Shown piece after piece: positions 8,114-15,299 of a stretch of DNA of 16,123 bases. This stretch comes from UBA10518 sp022837185 (GTDB lineage Bacteria > Desulfobacterota > Desulfobulbia > Desulfobulbales > Desulfobulbaceae): contig JAVEQK010000042.1 in the NCBI GenBank assembly GCA_034007705.1, positions 1 to 16,123 on the forward strand. Reading direction: 5' to 3'. The notes under the pieces were generated by a model, which had not been told where the DNA came from, searched no databases, and worked only from the letters and a program-made list of their open reading frames with translations. The position numbers were made by a program, and so were the translations under genes. Numbering within the stretch: position 1 is the stretch's first letter; each line of letters opens with the position of its first letter.

Positions 8114-9115
8114 TTATTCAAAGCGGTAACGTCTCCTGTGGGACATCCTCGCGAATCGTGATCCACCATTGCTGAACCTCTCCTCCCCTGCTTCCCTGGC
8201 AAAAAGGCTCAGGTGCAGCACCCGGTCCTGGAAGACGAGGGCCGCGTCGATCCGGTCATCCGAGGACAACCGACAGTCGGTGCCTAGGGCGACGGAAGGC
8301 TGCTCATCGCTGTCCGCCTCTAGGCAGCCGCGCAGGAAAAGAGCCGCCAGGGCGTTGCCGGTCTGCACAGTGCCTTCTCCCCGGTACATGTCCACGGCAT
8401 CGATGGCATAGCTTTCAACCAGCTTGGGGAACACCCGAGCCAGGATCTCGGGACCCCCGAAGCCGTCAAAACCGGCGATCCTACCGTTGATCAGGAACAG
8501 GGCGCCGACCTGGTTGTCCACCGGGCGGAATTGCTGCAGATATTCGTCCAACAAAGGCCGGTCCTTGGTGTACAGTTCGGACATCCTCCCGGTGGAGGAT
8601 TCAGCGTCCCTCCGCGCCTGGCGTTCCCGGATCTCTTCCCAGATGCTGCCCTGGTCGGATCGGAATCCAGCATTCATTTTGACGCTTGCCATCACGTGCT
8701 CGGCCTTGTTTTTCCGCATGAAGGACGGGCTCATCCGCTTCTCCGTGTAAAAATGATCACTGGTATGCGCCCACCGGCCCTGCTCGACACAGCTGACCGG
8801 GATGGTTGTTTCCGATTCGGGAGCAAGAAGAATGGTGGTGTTGACAATCCGGTTCTGCTTGGCGCCCACCAGCTCCTCGCCGTCAATGATCAGCACCATT
8901 TTCCCGCACATATTGGCAACCTTGAGGTCCGGCACCGACCCCTGCCGATCTACCTCCGTCACCTTCACTGCCCCCTGCTCCAGGGCATCATCCAGAAGAA
9001 GATAATTACCGCCGTCCCTGTACTCCGACACGACCGGCACCAGAACCAGGTTCTTGAAATTCTGCGCCCTGTCGAGTTCCGCCTGGGAAAGATATTCGGC
9101 AACCTGTGTGTTCAT
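8114..9115 (-). CDS. ARPP-1 family domain protein (DUF6569-like)
   Basis: 333 residues. The first 120 carry the ARPP-1 signature as I recall it: an early LVLVPVV block, YLLLDDALEQGAVKVTEV, GSVPDLKVAN, then VLIIDGEELVGAKQNRIVN and TTIPVSCVEQGRWAH, with ExVGAKQNR and SCVEQGRW the clearest markers. The family name comes from its association with ADP-ribosylglycohydrolase and rhodanese-phosphatase proteins; its biochemical activity is not established to my knowledge. The C-terminal part (RPVDNQVGALFLINGRIAGFDGFG) continues the domain. The start at ATG 9115 has AAAGGAGAG upstream. It is probably the first large gene of the leftward transcript from the operator-overlapped promoter near 9414-9440. 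Confidence 0.8.
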   Translation of the reverse strand: MNTQVAEYLSQAELDRAQNFKNLVLVPVVSEYRDGGNYLLLDDALEQGAVKVTEVDRQGSVPDLKVANMCGKMVLIIDGEELVGAKQNRIVNTTILLAPESETTIPVSCVEQGRWAHTSDHFYTEKRMSPSFMRKNKAEHVMASVKMNAGFRSDQGSIWEEIRERQARRDAESSTGRMSELYTKDRPLLDEYLQQFRPVDNQVGALFLINGRIAGFDGFGGPEILARVFPKLVESYAIDAVDMYRGEGTVQTGNALAALFLRGCLEADSDEQPSVALGTDCRLSSDDRIDAALVFQDRVLHLSLFAREAGEERFSNGGSRFARMSHRRRYRFE

Positions 9116-9387
9116 GTTCTCTCCTTTTCATGCTTCCCTGCATGATGTTGTGACCATATCCCGGAAAGGGGTAATTACCGCTCCTCTCCACATGGATCGA
9201 TCGCAATAAGCTTTATACCGCAGCTGCGGGTGTATTGGTTTGTGACGAAGATACAGTCAGATGTCTTTGCCCTCTCCTTTGCCCACAAAATATTTTCCGG
9301 CTCTGATGTTTGTCTTTCGCCTCAGGAACCGCGCGCTCATTCTTTATTACCGGAATGCGCCTGAGGAAAATCAGCTTACTCCATCGG

Positions 9388-9408
9388 GTTGGACAAATGG
9401 CGACCAAC
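9388..9408. promoter_or_regulatory. Operator-like motif, copy 1
   Basis: Core GGACAAATGGCGACC (9391-9405) flanked by GTT on the left and AAC on the right, so the outer bases form an inverted repeat GTTGG...CCAAC. It lies exactly 5 bp downstream of a leftward -10 box (GATAAT, 9419-9414), over the expected start of transcription, where a bound repressor would block initiation. It shares at least 12 of 15 core bases with copies 2 and 3. Probable target of the WYL regulator (inference). Confidence 0.7.
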
Positions 9409-9413
9409 ATGCA

Positions 9414-9441
9414 ATTATCTAATACTATTTGATATTTCAAA
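9414..9441 (-). promoter_or_regulatory. Leftward promoter of the ARPP-1 cassette
   Basis: On the minus strand TTTGAA (9441-9436) is followed after 16 bases by GATAAT (9419-9414); TTGAAA one base on gives a 15-base spacer. The stretch between is AT-rich. Operator copy 1 starts 5 bp after the -10 box. Transcription would run towards the ARPP-1 gene, about 290 bp downstream. Confidence 0.5.
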
Positions 9442-9502
9442 CAGCAGGCATCTGCGGACGGTAACGTAAAAATAATTTCCCCTATACATGATAATCCAGG
9501 AG

Positions 9503-9523
9503 GGCGGACAAATAGCGACCTAT
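9503..9523. promoter_or_regulatory. Operator-like motif, copy 2
   Basis: Core GGACAAATAGCGACC (9506-9520) differs from copy 1 by one base. The flanks (GGC and TAT) lack the outer GTT/AAC pair. A GATAAT lies 7 bp to its left on the plus strand, without a good -35 partner. This may be a secondary site that allows looping or cooperative binding with the other two. Confidence 0.65.
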
Positions 9524-9669
9524 GGCAGAAAAAGGCCAACAGAAAGGAAGGGCTGTAATTTCAGGCCGGTAAAAACTATTGGGCAATGACTGTTCGAATA
9601 TTTGTGGCAGAAGGAAAGCGAAAAAAGCCTGGATACGGCGAGATCATCACGTGCCTGAACTGATCCGCG

Positions 9670-9912
9670 TCAGATCAGGAAATGACGGACAAGATAGATG
9701 AGCAAGGCTGCCGGCACCAGGAATAAAAGAAGAACCCCTGCGCAGCCGCTGTTCTGCCTGGAGGGGCGACGGTGTTCTTTTTCCATCTCGTTGAGGAGGA
9801 TAATGTCGAGAGCGGGGTCGTCGTCGAGTATTCCCGGGTAGGGCTTGTCGGTATCGGCTGCCTGATTTTGGGGTTCCGAACCGTCAAGTTCTTCCATGAA
9901 CTCTTCGCCCAT
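9670..9912 (-). CDS. Small single-pass membrane protein
   Basis: 80 residues from ATG 9912, with AAGGTGA six bases upstream. The N-terminal half is acidic (MGEEFMEELDGSEPQ, and LDDDPALDI at about 29-37). A basic stretch EHRRPSRQNSG is followed by one C-terminal membrane helix, AGVLLLFLVPAALLIYLV, ending RHFLI: a tail-anchored layout with the acidic part in the cytoplasm. No recognised domain. It lies alone between operator copies 2 and 3, about 550 bp before the ARPP-1 gene, and reads the same way. Confidence 0.6.
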   Translation of the reverse strand: MGEEFMEELDGSEPQNQAADTDKPYPGILDDDPALDIILLNEMEKEHRRPSRQNSGCAGVLLLFLVPAALLIYLVRHFLI

Positions 9913-9994
9913 ATTTCACCTTGAGCAAAAATTGCATCGTGAACGGCTTCTTGCTTGAAATACATTACTGAAGGCAACCTCCGCCACCGTTTTT

Positions 9995-10023
9995 TTGCCT
10001 TTTTCGTCATAGTATCATATTCT
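9995..10023 (+). promoter_or_regulatory. Promoter of the WYL regulator gene
   Basis: TTGCCT (9995-10000), a 17-base spacer and TATTCT (10018-10023) form a good sigma-70 promoter. Operator copy 3 begins 5 bp later, the same spacing as at the leftward promoter. The start codon at 10068 would leave a leader of about 38 bases. Confidence 0.6.
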
Positions 10024-10028
10024 CAGTG

Positions 10029-10049
10029 GTAGGACATATAACGACCAAC
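10029..10049. promoter_or_regulatory. Operator-like motif, copy 3 (WYL autoregulation)
   Basis: Core GGACATATAACGACC (10032-10046) with AAC on its right. It covers the expected transcription start of the WYL gene. The position between the -10 box and the start codon points to negative autoregulation (inference). Confidence 0.7.
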
Positions 10050-10067
10050 ATAATGCCGGAGCACGTG

Positions 10068-11042
10068 ATGCCCAAGTACAAGCCGCAGCACAGCAGGCTG
10101 CTCTTTATCGACCGGAAGATCGGCGAGGGCAGGTATCCGAATTGCAGGACGCTGGCCGAGGAATGGGAAGTCAGCAGGAAAACCATCCACCGGGACCTGG
10201 ACTACATGCGCTACCAGCTGGACGCCCCCGTAGCCTATTCCTGCGAAAAACGGGGATACTACTATACTGAAAAAAACTTCAACCTGCCCGCCCTGGCCAT
10301 CAGGGAAAGCGACCTGTTCGCCATCTACCTGGCCGAGAAGGTCCTGTCCCAGTACGAGGGGACGCCGATCTACGACAATTTGCGCACGGTGTTCAAAAAA
10401 ATTGAGGATTCCCTGCCGGACAAGATCCTGGCCGAATCGCACCACGACTTCTGCCGCTTCAGCTTTCTGAGCGCATCAACGGCCAGGCTGGACCCGGTAG
10501 TGTGGCAGACGGTCTTTTCCTGCCTCCGCAGTCTGCACAGCCTGGAGATGGAATACCAGTCGCGGCAGAGCAAGGAACCCGTCATCCGGCGCATCGATCC
10601 GTACCACGGGGTGCGCTTTGACGGCGACTGGTACGTGGTAGGGCACTGCCACCTGCGCAACGAGGTCAGAACCTTCAGCTTGGCGAGGATAACAAAAGCC
10701 CAAAAGCTGCCGGAGCGCTTCCGCATTCCGGCCGATTTTAATTTTCACAAGCATACCGGCAGCCACTTCGGCGTTCACTGGACCGACGACGAAATTCCGG
10801 TCCGCATCCGGTTCGACAGGTCGGCCGCCCGCTTCATCCGCGAGCGGAACTGGCACCCAAGCCAGCAGATCGAGGAGCAGACAGACCGGTCCCTGATCCT
10901 GACCCTGACCGTCAATCACCTGCTGGAGCTGAAACGCTGGATCCTCTCTTGGGGCAGCGCGGCGCAGGTGCTGGAGCCAGAGGAACTGGCCCGGCAGGTG
11001 CGACGGGAATGTCTGGAAATGGCCAGAATGTACGCTAGTTGA
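10068..11042 (+). CDS. WYL-domain transcriptional regulator
   Basis: 324 residues. Residues 1-65 form a DeoR/HTH_11-like winged helix: HSRLLFIDRKI, then CRTLAEEWEVSRKTIHRDLDY as the recognition unit. The WYL domain follows at about 125-220, with PVIRRIDPYHGVRFDGDWYVVGHC and RTFSLARI. A C-terminal WCX-type extension (VRIRFDRSAARFIRERNW ... LSWGSAAQVLEPEEL) follows. WYL proteins sense nucleic-acid or nucleotide ligands and often control defence loci, including BREX (BrxR). The start at 10068 is preferred because CGGAG lies upstream; ATGs further up fall inside or beside the operator and lack a ribosome site. Here it is separated from brxA by about 5 kb and transcribed away from it. Confidence 0.9.
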   Translation: MPKYKPQHSRLLFIDRKIGEGRYPNCRTLAEEWEVSRKTIHRDLDYMRYQLDAPVAYSCEKRGYYYTEKNFNLPALAIRESDLFAIYLAEKVLSQYEGTPIYDNLRTVFKKIEDSLPDKILAESHHDFCRFSFLSASTARLDPVVWQTVFSCLRSLHSLEMEYQSRQSKEPVIRRIDPYHGVRFDGDWYVVGHCHLRNEVRTFSLARITKAQKLPERFRIPADFNFHKHTGSHFGVHWTDDEIPVRIRFDRSAARFIRERNWHPSQQIEEQTDRSLILTLTVNHLLELKRWILSWGSAAQVLEPEELARQVRRECLEMARMYAS

Positions 11043-11081
11043 CATTCTCCCTGGTCTTTATTCGACCCACCGGGGACAATC

Positions 11082-11598
11082 ATGACAACGATACCTCTCC
11101 TTTTTCGTGACGGACATTTATTCCTGAAGGTCGCCCAGGCGCTGTGGCTATTTGACACCGGTGCTCCAACCAGCTTTGGTTTTAACGGTAACCTTGGAAA
11201 ATGAAACATTTCGAGTGGGAAGTAGTTACCTCGGTCTTACCGCGGACACTCTTTCGGGTTTTGTGGGTGTCTATTGCATCGGCCTTCTGGGCGCTGGCGT
11301 GCTTGGACAATTCGACTTAATACTCGACATGCCGAACGGAAAGGTTGTTATTTCCACATCGGAATTGGAGCACAACGGCACATCCATGTCCCTAGGCGAG
11401 TTCATGGGCTTTCCGGTCCTAACCGGGCAAATCCGCGGCCGCGACTACCGAATGTTTTTTGATACTGGCGCATCAATCTCCTACATCCAAAATGATGAGA
11501 TTCGCACTTTCTTCCCTGATTCTGGACGTGTCAAGTTGTTCGGGAAGATTATCGCATGCCCGGGTGCTCATAGAGTGATAAACCCCTCAAAAAATTGA
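11082..11598 (+). pseudogene. Retropepsin-like aspartyl protease remnant
   Basis: ATG 11082, with GGGGA upstream, opens MTTIPLLFRDGHLFLKV and the catalytic motif LFDTGAPTSFG, but stops after 40 codons at 11204. A second frame from about 11185 carries FRVGSSYLGLTADTLSGFVG and then another FDTGASISYI, and ends at 11598. Two DTGA motifs are expected in a pepsin-like fold. The two frames join by a shift near 11180-11190, and the C-terminal residues look out of frame again. It therefore reads as a decayed gene. It follows the WYL gene by 39 bp. Confidence 0.6.
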
Positions 11599-11621
11599 AG
11601 CTGAACTTTAGTGGTAATCAG

Positions 11622-12314
11622 CTATAAACTTGACGACAATGGTTGAACTAACCGTATTCCCTGTTGGCAAAATTGTCTAATTTTATTACAAGCTGCCTCT
11701 TCTTCTTCCATAAAATATTTTTTATATTTTTTTGGAATAACATCCAGGCGTAATAGGCATGCATCAAAATCACCAAGTTCACGTGCAATCTCAGCTTCAA
11801 TGAATAAATCTTCAGTCCTTAGGAAATAATCTTTTTTTAGTAAATTAAGAAGAGATTCCAGGTTATTTTTAAAAACTTTTTCATGCATTAGAAACAATTC
11901 AGGTTTTTTATCTTCATAACGGACAAAGTCATTCAATGCCCACCAGAGATTGAACCTTAAATCATGTTCTCCGAATCTCCACGCTCCTATGCCAGCAAGA
12001 GAGGTTTGATAATCTTCAATGCTTGGTTTTTTTATATAAAGAGTTTTTATCATTTCTCGTACCATCTCAATATTTTCCGCACGAGGGAAATCATCGGGTT
12101 TGCTAACTTCTCTAGCATCTCTTAACCGAAACAGTTCTTTGCATTGCGGGCACTTACCTAGTGCAGATCTTATGTGATTGAAATTTCCGTCACGCTTACC
12201 ATCGCTCCAATTGAAACCCCAGGCAGAATCGAAAGGAGTTGGCGACCAATCGCTATACATAAGTATTTTATTACATAATGGGCATTCCATATAAACAGCT
12301 GGCTCAGGATGCAT
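11622..12314 (-). CDS. Zinc-ribbon protein of unknown function, AT-rich
   Basis: 230 residues from ATG 12314, chosen for AAAGGAG six bases upstream; an upstream ATG at 12332 has no such site. An N-terminal zinc ribbon is seen: ECPLCNKIL (about residues 9-17) and KCPQCKELF (about 48-56). It is followed by a helical body and a C-terminal repeat-like segment (EIARELGDFDACLLRLDVIP) that looks like a TPR-type helix pair. Base composition is much richer in A/T than its neighbours, a sign of separate acquisition. It faces the protease remnant, and its 5' end lies 60 bp from the left end of the insertion element. Family not recognised. Confidence 0.75.
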   Translation of the reverse strand: MHPEPAVYMECPLCNKILMYSDWSPTPFDSAWGFNWSDGKRDGNFNHIRSALGKCPQCKELFRLRDAREVSKPDDFPRAENIEMVREMIKTLYIKKPSIEDYQTSLAGIGAWRFGEHDLRFNLWWALNDFVRYEDKKPELFLMHEKVFKNNLESLLNLLKKDYFLRTEDLFIEAEIARELGDFDACLLRLDVIPKKYKKYFMEEEEAACNKIRQFCQQGIRLVQPLSSSL

Positions 12315-12373
12315 TTTTTCTCCTTTCATCAATTTATTAAGAGATTTACCAGGTTAGGTACATGTCATATATT

Positions 12374-12430
12374 TGTAGCGCCCAATTAATTTGTCATCGA
12401 TTTGCAGTTGGAATTGGTTGACACATTTCC
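12374..12430 (+). repeat. Left terminal inverted repeat of the element
   Basis: Blocks in order: TGTAGCGCCCA (12374-12384), TGTCA (12392-12396), then GGTTGACA (12416-12423). The same blocks, TGTAGCGTCCA, TGTCA and GGTTGACA, occur in this order when the right end is read inwards. The gap between the second and third blocks is 19 bases at both ends. The stop codon of transposase B lies inside this repeat. Confidence 0.7.
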
Positions 12431-13778
12431 CTTCCAGTTAATCAAGTTGTAACGCGATAGTACAGTTATCACCGCTTTTCGTCGAGCGCTTTCCACCTCC
12501 TTTCTTGACCCTGCTTTTGCAACCAGTTCTGCCTGCAGGGTCTCGATTTCCATATTGAACCTTCTTCGATTGGGGAGGGGCATGCGATTTTGCTCGAACA
12601 CCTCCCTGGCGGTTCTGCCGCCGAGTACCGGTCGGGGACGTTCTTCATTGAGATCATGCATGCTCATCGCGATCCTGTCAGACAGGGAGAAACCACAAGA
12701 GTTTCTCTGAATGGCCCGCTCGTAGCTTTTGATATCCCGCATGGATCGTTCTTTTTTGCCGTTGAACGGCGGATAGGCTCTCGGACTTGTCAGCTCCACC
12801 ACCTGATATGTATCAAGCAGACGGGTGATCGCCGGCTCATGAAAGATCGAGCCGCCGTCATGCTTGAGGACCAGGGGCGCACCATATCGCTCAAAGGCTT
12901 CCCTGAGATATGCTTCCACCTCGGCAGCGCTGGCCGAAGAATCCGCCAGGAGCCAGTTCACCTTGAAACGCGCGCATTCATCCTGAACTACCAGCAGTTC
13001 GCGTTTTCGTCCCCCCTCCCGGAAGGCCGCTCCATCCTCGGACCACATCACCATCGGGGCAGCGATGTCGTATTTTCTCGGCTTGGGCCGATCCGGGGCC
13101 GGTGGTGGTTTCAGATCGCTGATCACCCGGGCGATGGCACCCGCACTAAAGCAACCCAGGTCTTTGCGCAGAGCCCAGTACCGAAGCACGGACGGACCCC
13201 ACTGCCCGTAGTGGGACAGGTAGCATGAACGCAGTTGCCACCGGACAGAAGACGGGATCACCTCCGGGCGTCCCCGGCGATGGAACCTGGAAGGCACGGC
13301 TTTATGTCTGTTCATCCATTTGACCAGGCTGTGTTTCCGTATCCCCAGGGTCTCGGCCATCATCCAGACCGGCCACTGCGCCTGCAGGCCGCGTTCGAGA
13401 AACTTCCTGCGCAGGCCGTCGCAGTTTTTTTTTCTTCCTGCGATCCCGCATCTCCTTCTGTTCCGCTTCCCGGCTCAGATCAATAAAGGCCTGCGCCACC
13501 TCATACCTCGTCTTCCAATGGGTCACCTCCTTCTCCAGACCAGTTGTCTTCTGCATCAACTCCCCAATCCGGAGCTCCTCCCGGCTCCTGCCTTTGCGGC
13601 CCGGCCTCTGCGGTGCCAACACCTGCACTGCCGCCTGGGAAACCTGTGCCATCGCCTTGTGCAGGGTCTGGCGGCTCACCTCGAAAGTCCGGCAGATCTC
13701 CGCCAGCGGCTGCTCCCCCTTCCGCGCCATCTCCACCACCCGATACCGCTCCTCGCCCGTCATGTCCTGCCATTTCAT
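12386..13778 (-). CDS. Transposase B (DDE integrase core), joined across an A9 run
   Basis: Frame 1 from ATG 13778 (GGGAG eight bases upstream) gives MKWQDMTGEERYRVVEMARK, a helix-turn-helix with CRTFEVSRQTLHKAM, and a coiled-coil stretch (TGLEKEVTHWKTRYEVAQ). At a run of nine A (13425-13433 on the complement) the coherent protein continues in the +1 frame as DGLRRKFLERGLQAQWPVW, then a second helix-turn-helix (LGIRKHSLVKWMNRHK) and the DDE core. The core's acidic residues sit in VMWSEDGAAF, LKHDGGSIFHE and NGKKERSMRD. Joined length is about 460 residues. The frame change on a long A run suits transcriptional slippage, which could deliberately yield a short DNA-binding protein and a full transposase. 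A simple homopolymer error is the alternative. Confidence 0.7.
13425..13433 (-). other. A9 slippage site in transposase B
   Basis: AAGAAAAAAAAACTG on the coding strand reads Lys-Lys-Lys-Lys-Leu in frame 1. The DDE-containing frame is reached by losing one A or gaining two. RNA polymerase slips readily on nine or more A, and several insertion sequences use such runs. Confidence 0.5.
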
Positions 13779-14981
13779 CGCTCAGCTCCCTTCTTCTCCC
13801 CTGGCCCTCGGCATCAAACTCATACGGTATCCCCATCCGGATCAGTTCGTGAATCGCATCGCCCACCTTGACCTCAATGTCGTCACCTTTGCGGGTTACC
13901 CGGACATCCGTCTCTCCCAGTTTACCAAGAAGGAACAGGGGATGTCGAGTCTCCTGTCCCAGGGCGAGGCGCAGCGCATTCTCCCGGCAGCCCTGATTGA
14001 TCGCTTCCTCAACGTCGCCGGCCAACCCGTAAAACCGGTCGGCCGGACAGGCTCCGTCGATGCCCTGGTGGGGACGCTGATGGTTATAGTAGGCGATCCA
14101 GTGACTCAGGCGTTGACTGGCATCGGCAAAGGAAGCGAAAACGGCATCCGAGAGGAACTCTTCCCATATGGTACGCCAGAACCGCTCGATCTTGCCAAGC
14201 GTCATCGGATGATGCGGGGCGCTGCGGACGTGCTGCACCCCCTGACGGCGAAGCACTTTCTGGAACTTTGTCTTGCCCCGCCAGGCGACGAACTGCCGGC
14301 CGTTGTCCGAAAGGATCTCCCGGGGAGCGCCCCATTGACCGATGGCGCCCTTGACAACCTCCAGAACCGCATCGGCCGTCTGCTGGCGGAACAGGCCATG
14401 GCTGACTATGTAGCGCGAGTGGTCATCGATGATGCCGACCAGGTAGACCCGGTACAGCCGTTTGAGCTCAAAGGTAAAAATATCGATCTGCCACAGCGCT
14501 TTCGGCACTTGCCGTTCAAACCGTCTCGGCTCGGGACTGCGTGGCTTTGATGCCGGCGGACATTGCCCAGGCCGGCATCGTTAACAACCCGACGGACCGT
14601 CTCGGCGCTGACGGAAAGACCTTCCTCTCTGCGCAGGCTGTCACGGATACGGCGCACACCGGCGGCAGGATTTTCCCGCCGGTATTGTTCGATCCGGCGC
14701 TCCAGCTCGCGCCGGATCTTCTGCGTCCCTGGAGAAGATGACTGCGCGACCAGGGCTTCCGGTCCGCCTTCCCGGTACAGCTTATGCCACTTGCTCACCG
14801 TATACGGACTGGCGCCAACCAGGTCGGCCACTTCCTTGGGGCCGAGGCCGGCATCTCTTGCCTGGGCCGCAAGGAGCTTTATCTCGACTGAAAACCTGCG
14901 CCCTGAACTGCTGGGCCGTGGGCTCACTCGTAGGGCAGGATGGTCTGTGAACTGTTTCTTGTTCCTGTTCCAGAAAAACAT
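13501..14981 (-). pseudogene. Transposase A (IS481-like DDE), split by a frame change
   Basis: ATG 14981 with AGGAGG upstream opens an N-terminal helix-turn-helix part (RFSVEIKLLAAQARDAGLGP, VADLVGASPYTVSKWHKLY), then VRRIRDSLRREEGLSVSAET. Near 14550 the homologous sequence passes to the -1 frame: RRFERQVPKALWQIDIFTFE. The catalytic core follows, with D in WQIDIF, D in LSDNGRQF and E in LGKIERFWRTI, then YYNHQRPHQGI. No slippery heptamer or homopolymer is visible at the junction, so this looks like a true lesion. After about residue 240 of the second frame the tail turns Gly/Asp-rich and overlaps transposase B for 278 bp. A frame ending EEGS-TGA four bases before the B start codon suggests the original stop was there. 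Confidence 0.7.
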
Positions 14982-15023
14982 TTTCTTCCTCCTGTTTCTT
15001 CGGACATTGCCGATTGGGGAAGG

Positions 15024-15081
15024 AAGAACATGTCAACCTATTTCATGACAGAATCAGTGACATTCTTTTCTGGACGCTACA
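15024..15081 (-). repeat. Right terminal inverted repeat of the element
   Basis: Complement of TGTAGCGTCCA at 15071-15081, TGTCA at 15058-15062 and GGTTGACA at 15031-15038. It matches the left end block by block, with one extra base between the first two blocks. The repeat includes the start codon of the downstream chimeric ORF. Confidence 0.7.
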
Positions 15082-15299
15082 GACGGGTCGACATCCTGCT
15101 GGACGTCATGCGGGCCAGGGTGATTGCCTGGAAATCAGTCCAGCGGGGGATGATCAACCGCGAGGACAACGGGCTGATCATTGCCCAGTTCGGACCGCTG
15201 ATCACGGAATCGGAGCGGGAGTTCCTACTCAGCATGAATATCTATCACAAGGACTTCAAGAAGCCGAGAATATTCAAGGACATGGAGGTGTCGGGATGA
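15030..15299 (+). pseudogene. 5'-truncated gene given a start codon by the insertion element
   Basis: 89 codons from ATG 15030 with GGAAGGAAG upstream. The first 17 codons (MSTYFMTESVTFFSGRY) are the right terminal repeat of the element. The remainder, RRVDILLDVMRARVIAWKSV through ITESEREFLLSMNIYHKDF and on, is the surviving C-terminal part of an unrecognised host protein. The frame is open across the junction and has its own ribosome site, so a hybrid protein may be made. It overlaps the lipoprotein start by ATGA, so the two were one operon before the insertion. Confidence 0.6.

Larger units (their letters stand above)
9116..9669. other. 554-bp intergenic control region
   Basis: No credible gene. 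It contains a 12-bp palindrome CCGCAGCTGCGG (9218-9229), a leftward promoter (9414-9440) and two of the three operator-like motifs (9391-9405 and 9506-9520). A 108-codon open frame across 9213-9539 on the minus strand has no ribosome site and spans the promoter and motifs, so I do not call it. Confidence 0.6.
12374..15081 (-). mobile_element. Two-transposase insertion element
   Basis: About 2.7 kb bounded by TGTAGCGCCCA at the left and its partner TGGACGCTACA at the right. Further matching blocks (TGTCA, then GGTTGACA 19 bases on) lie at both ends with the same inner spacing. It carries two different DDE transposase genes on the minus strand, together filling the whole element. The bases outside the ends (ATATT left, GACGG right) do not match, so there is no target duplication. 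Either an adjacent deletion or recombination followed insertion, or my ends are off. TGT...ACA ends with repeated inner sites resemble the Mu/Tn7/IS481-like group, but I cannot name a family for the two-gene arrangement. Confidence 0.75.

Noticed and set aside
9213..9539. 108-codon minus-strand frame between the ARPP-1 and small membrane protein genes
   Set aside because: No ribosome site, and it spans a promoter and two operator motifs; residue mix is not protein-like.
10026..10067. Upstream start codons for the WYL regulator
   Set aside because: They fall within or next to the operator and have no ribosome site, whereas CGGAG precedes the ATG at 10068.
12364..12407. Near-repeat TGTCATATATTTGTAG / TGTCATCGATTTGCAG as the true element end
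   Set aside because: The right end has TGTAGCGTCCA as the outer block, matching 12374. The outer TGTCA at 12364 has no partner in the same position.
13594..14550. Plus-strand open frame of 318 codons in the element
   Set aside because: Antisense to the DDE core of transposase A, where the catalytic residues are clear on the minus strand.
12369..15086. Target-site duplication flanking the element
   Set aside because: ATATT on the left and GACGG on the right do not match, nor do other short lengths.
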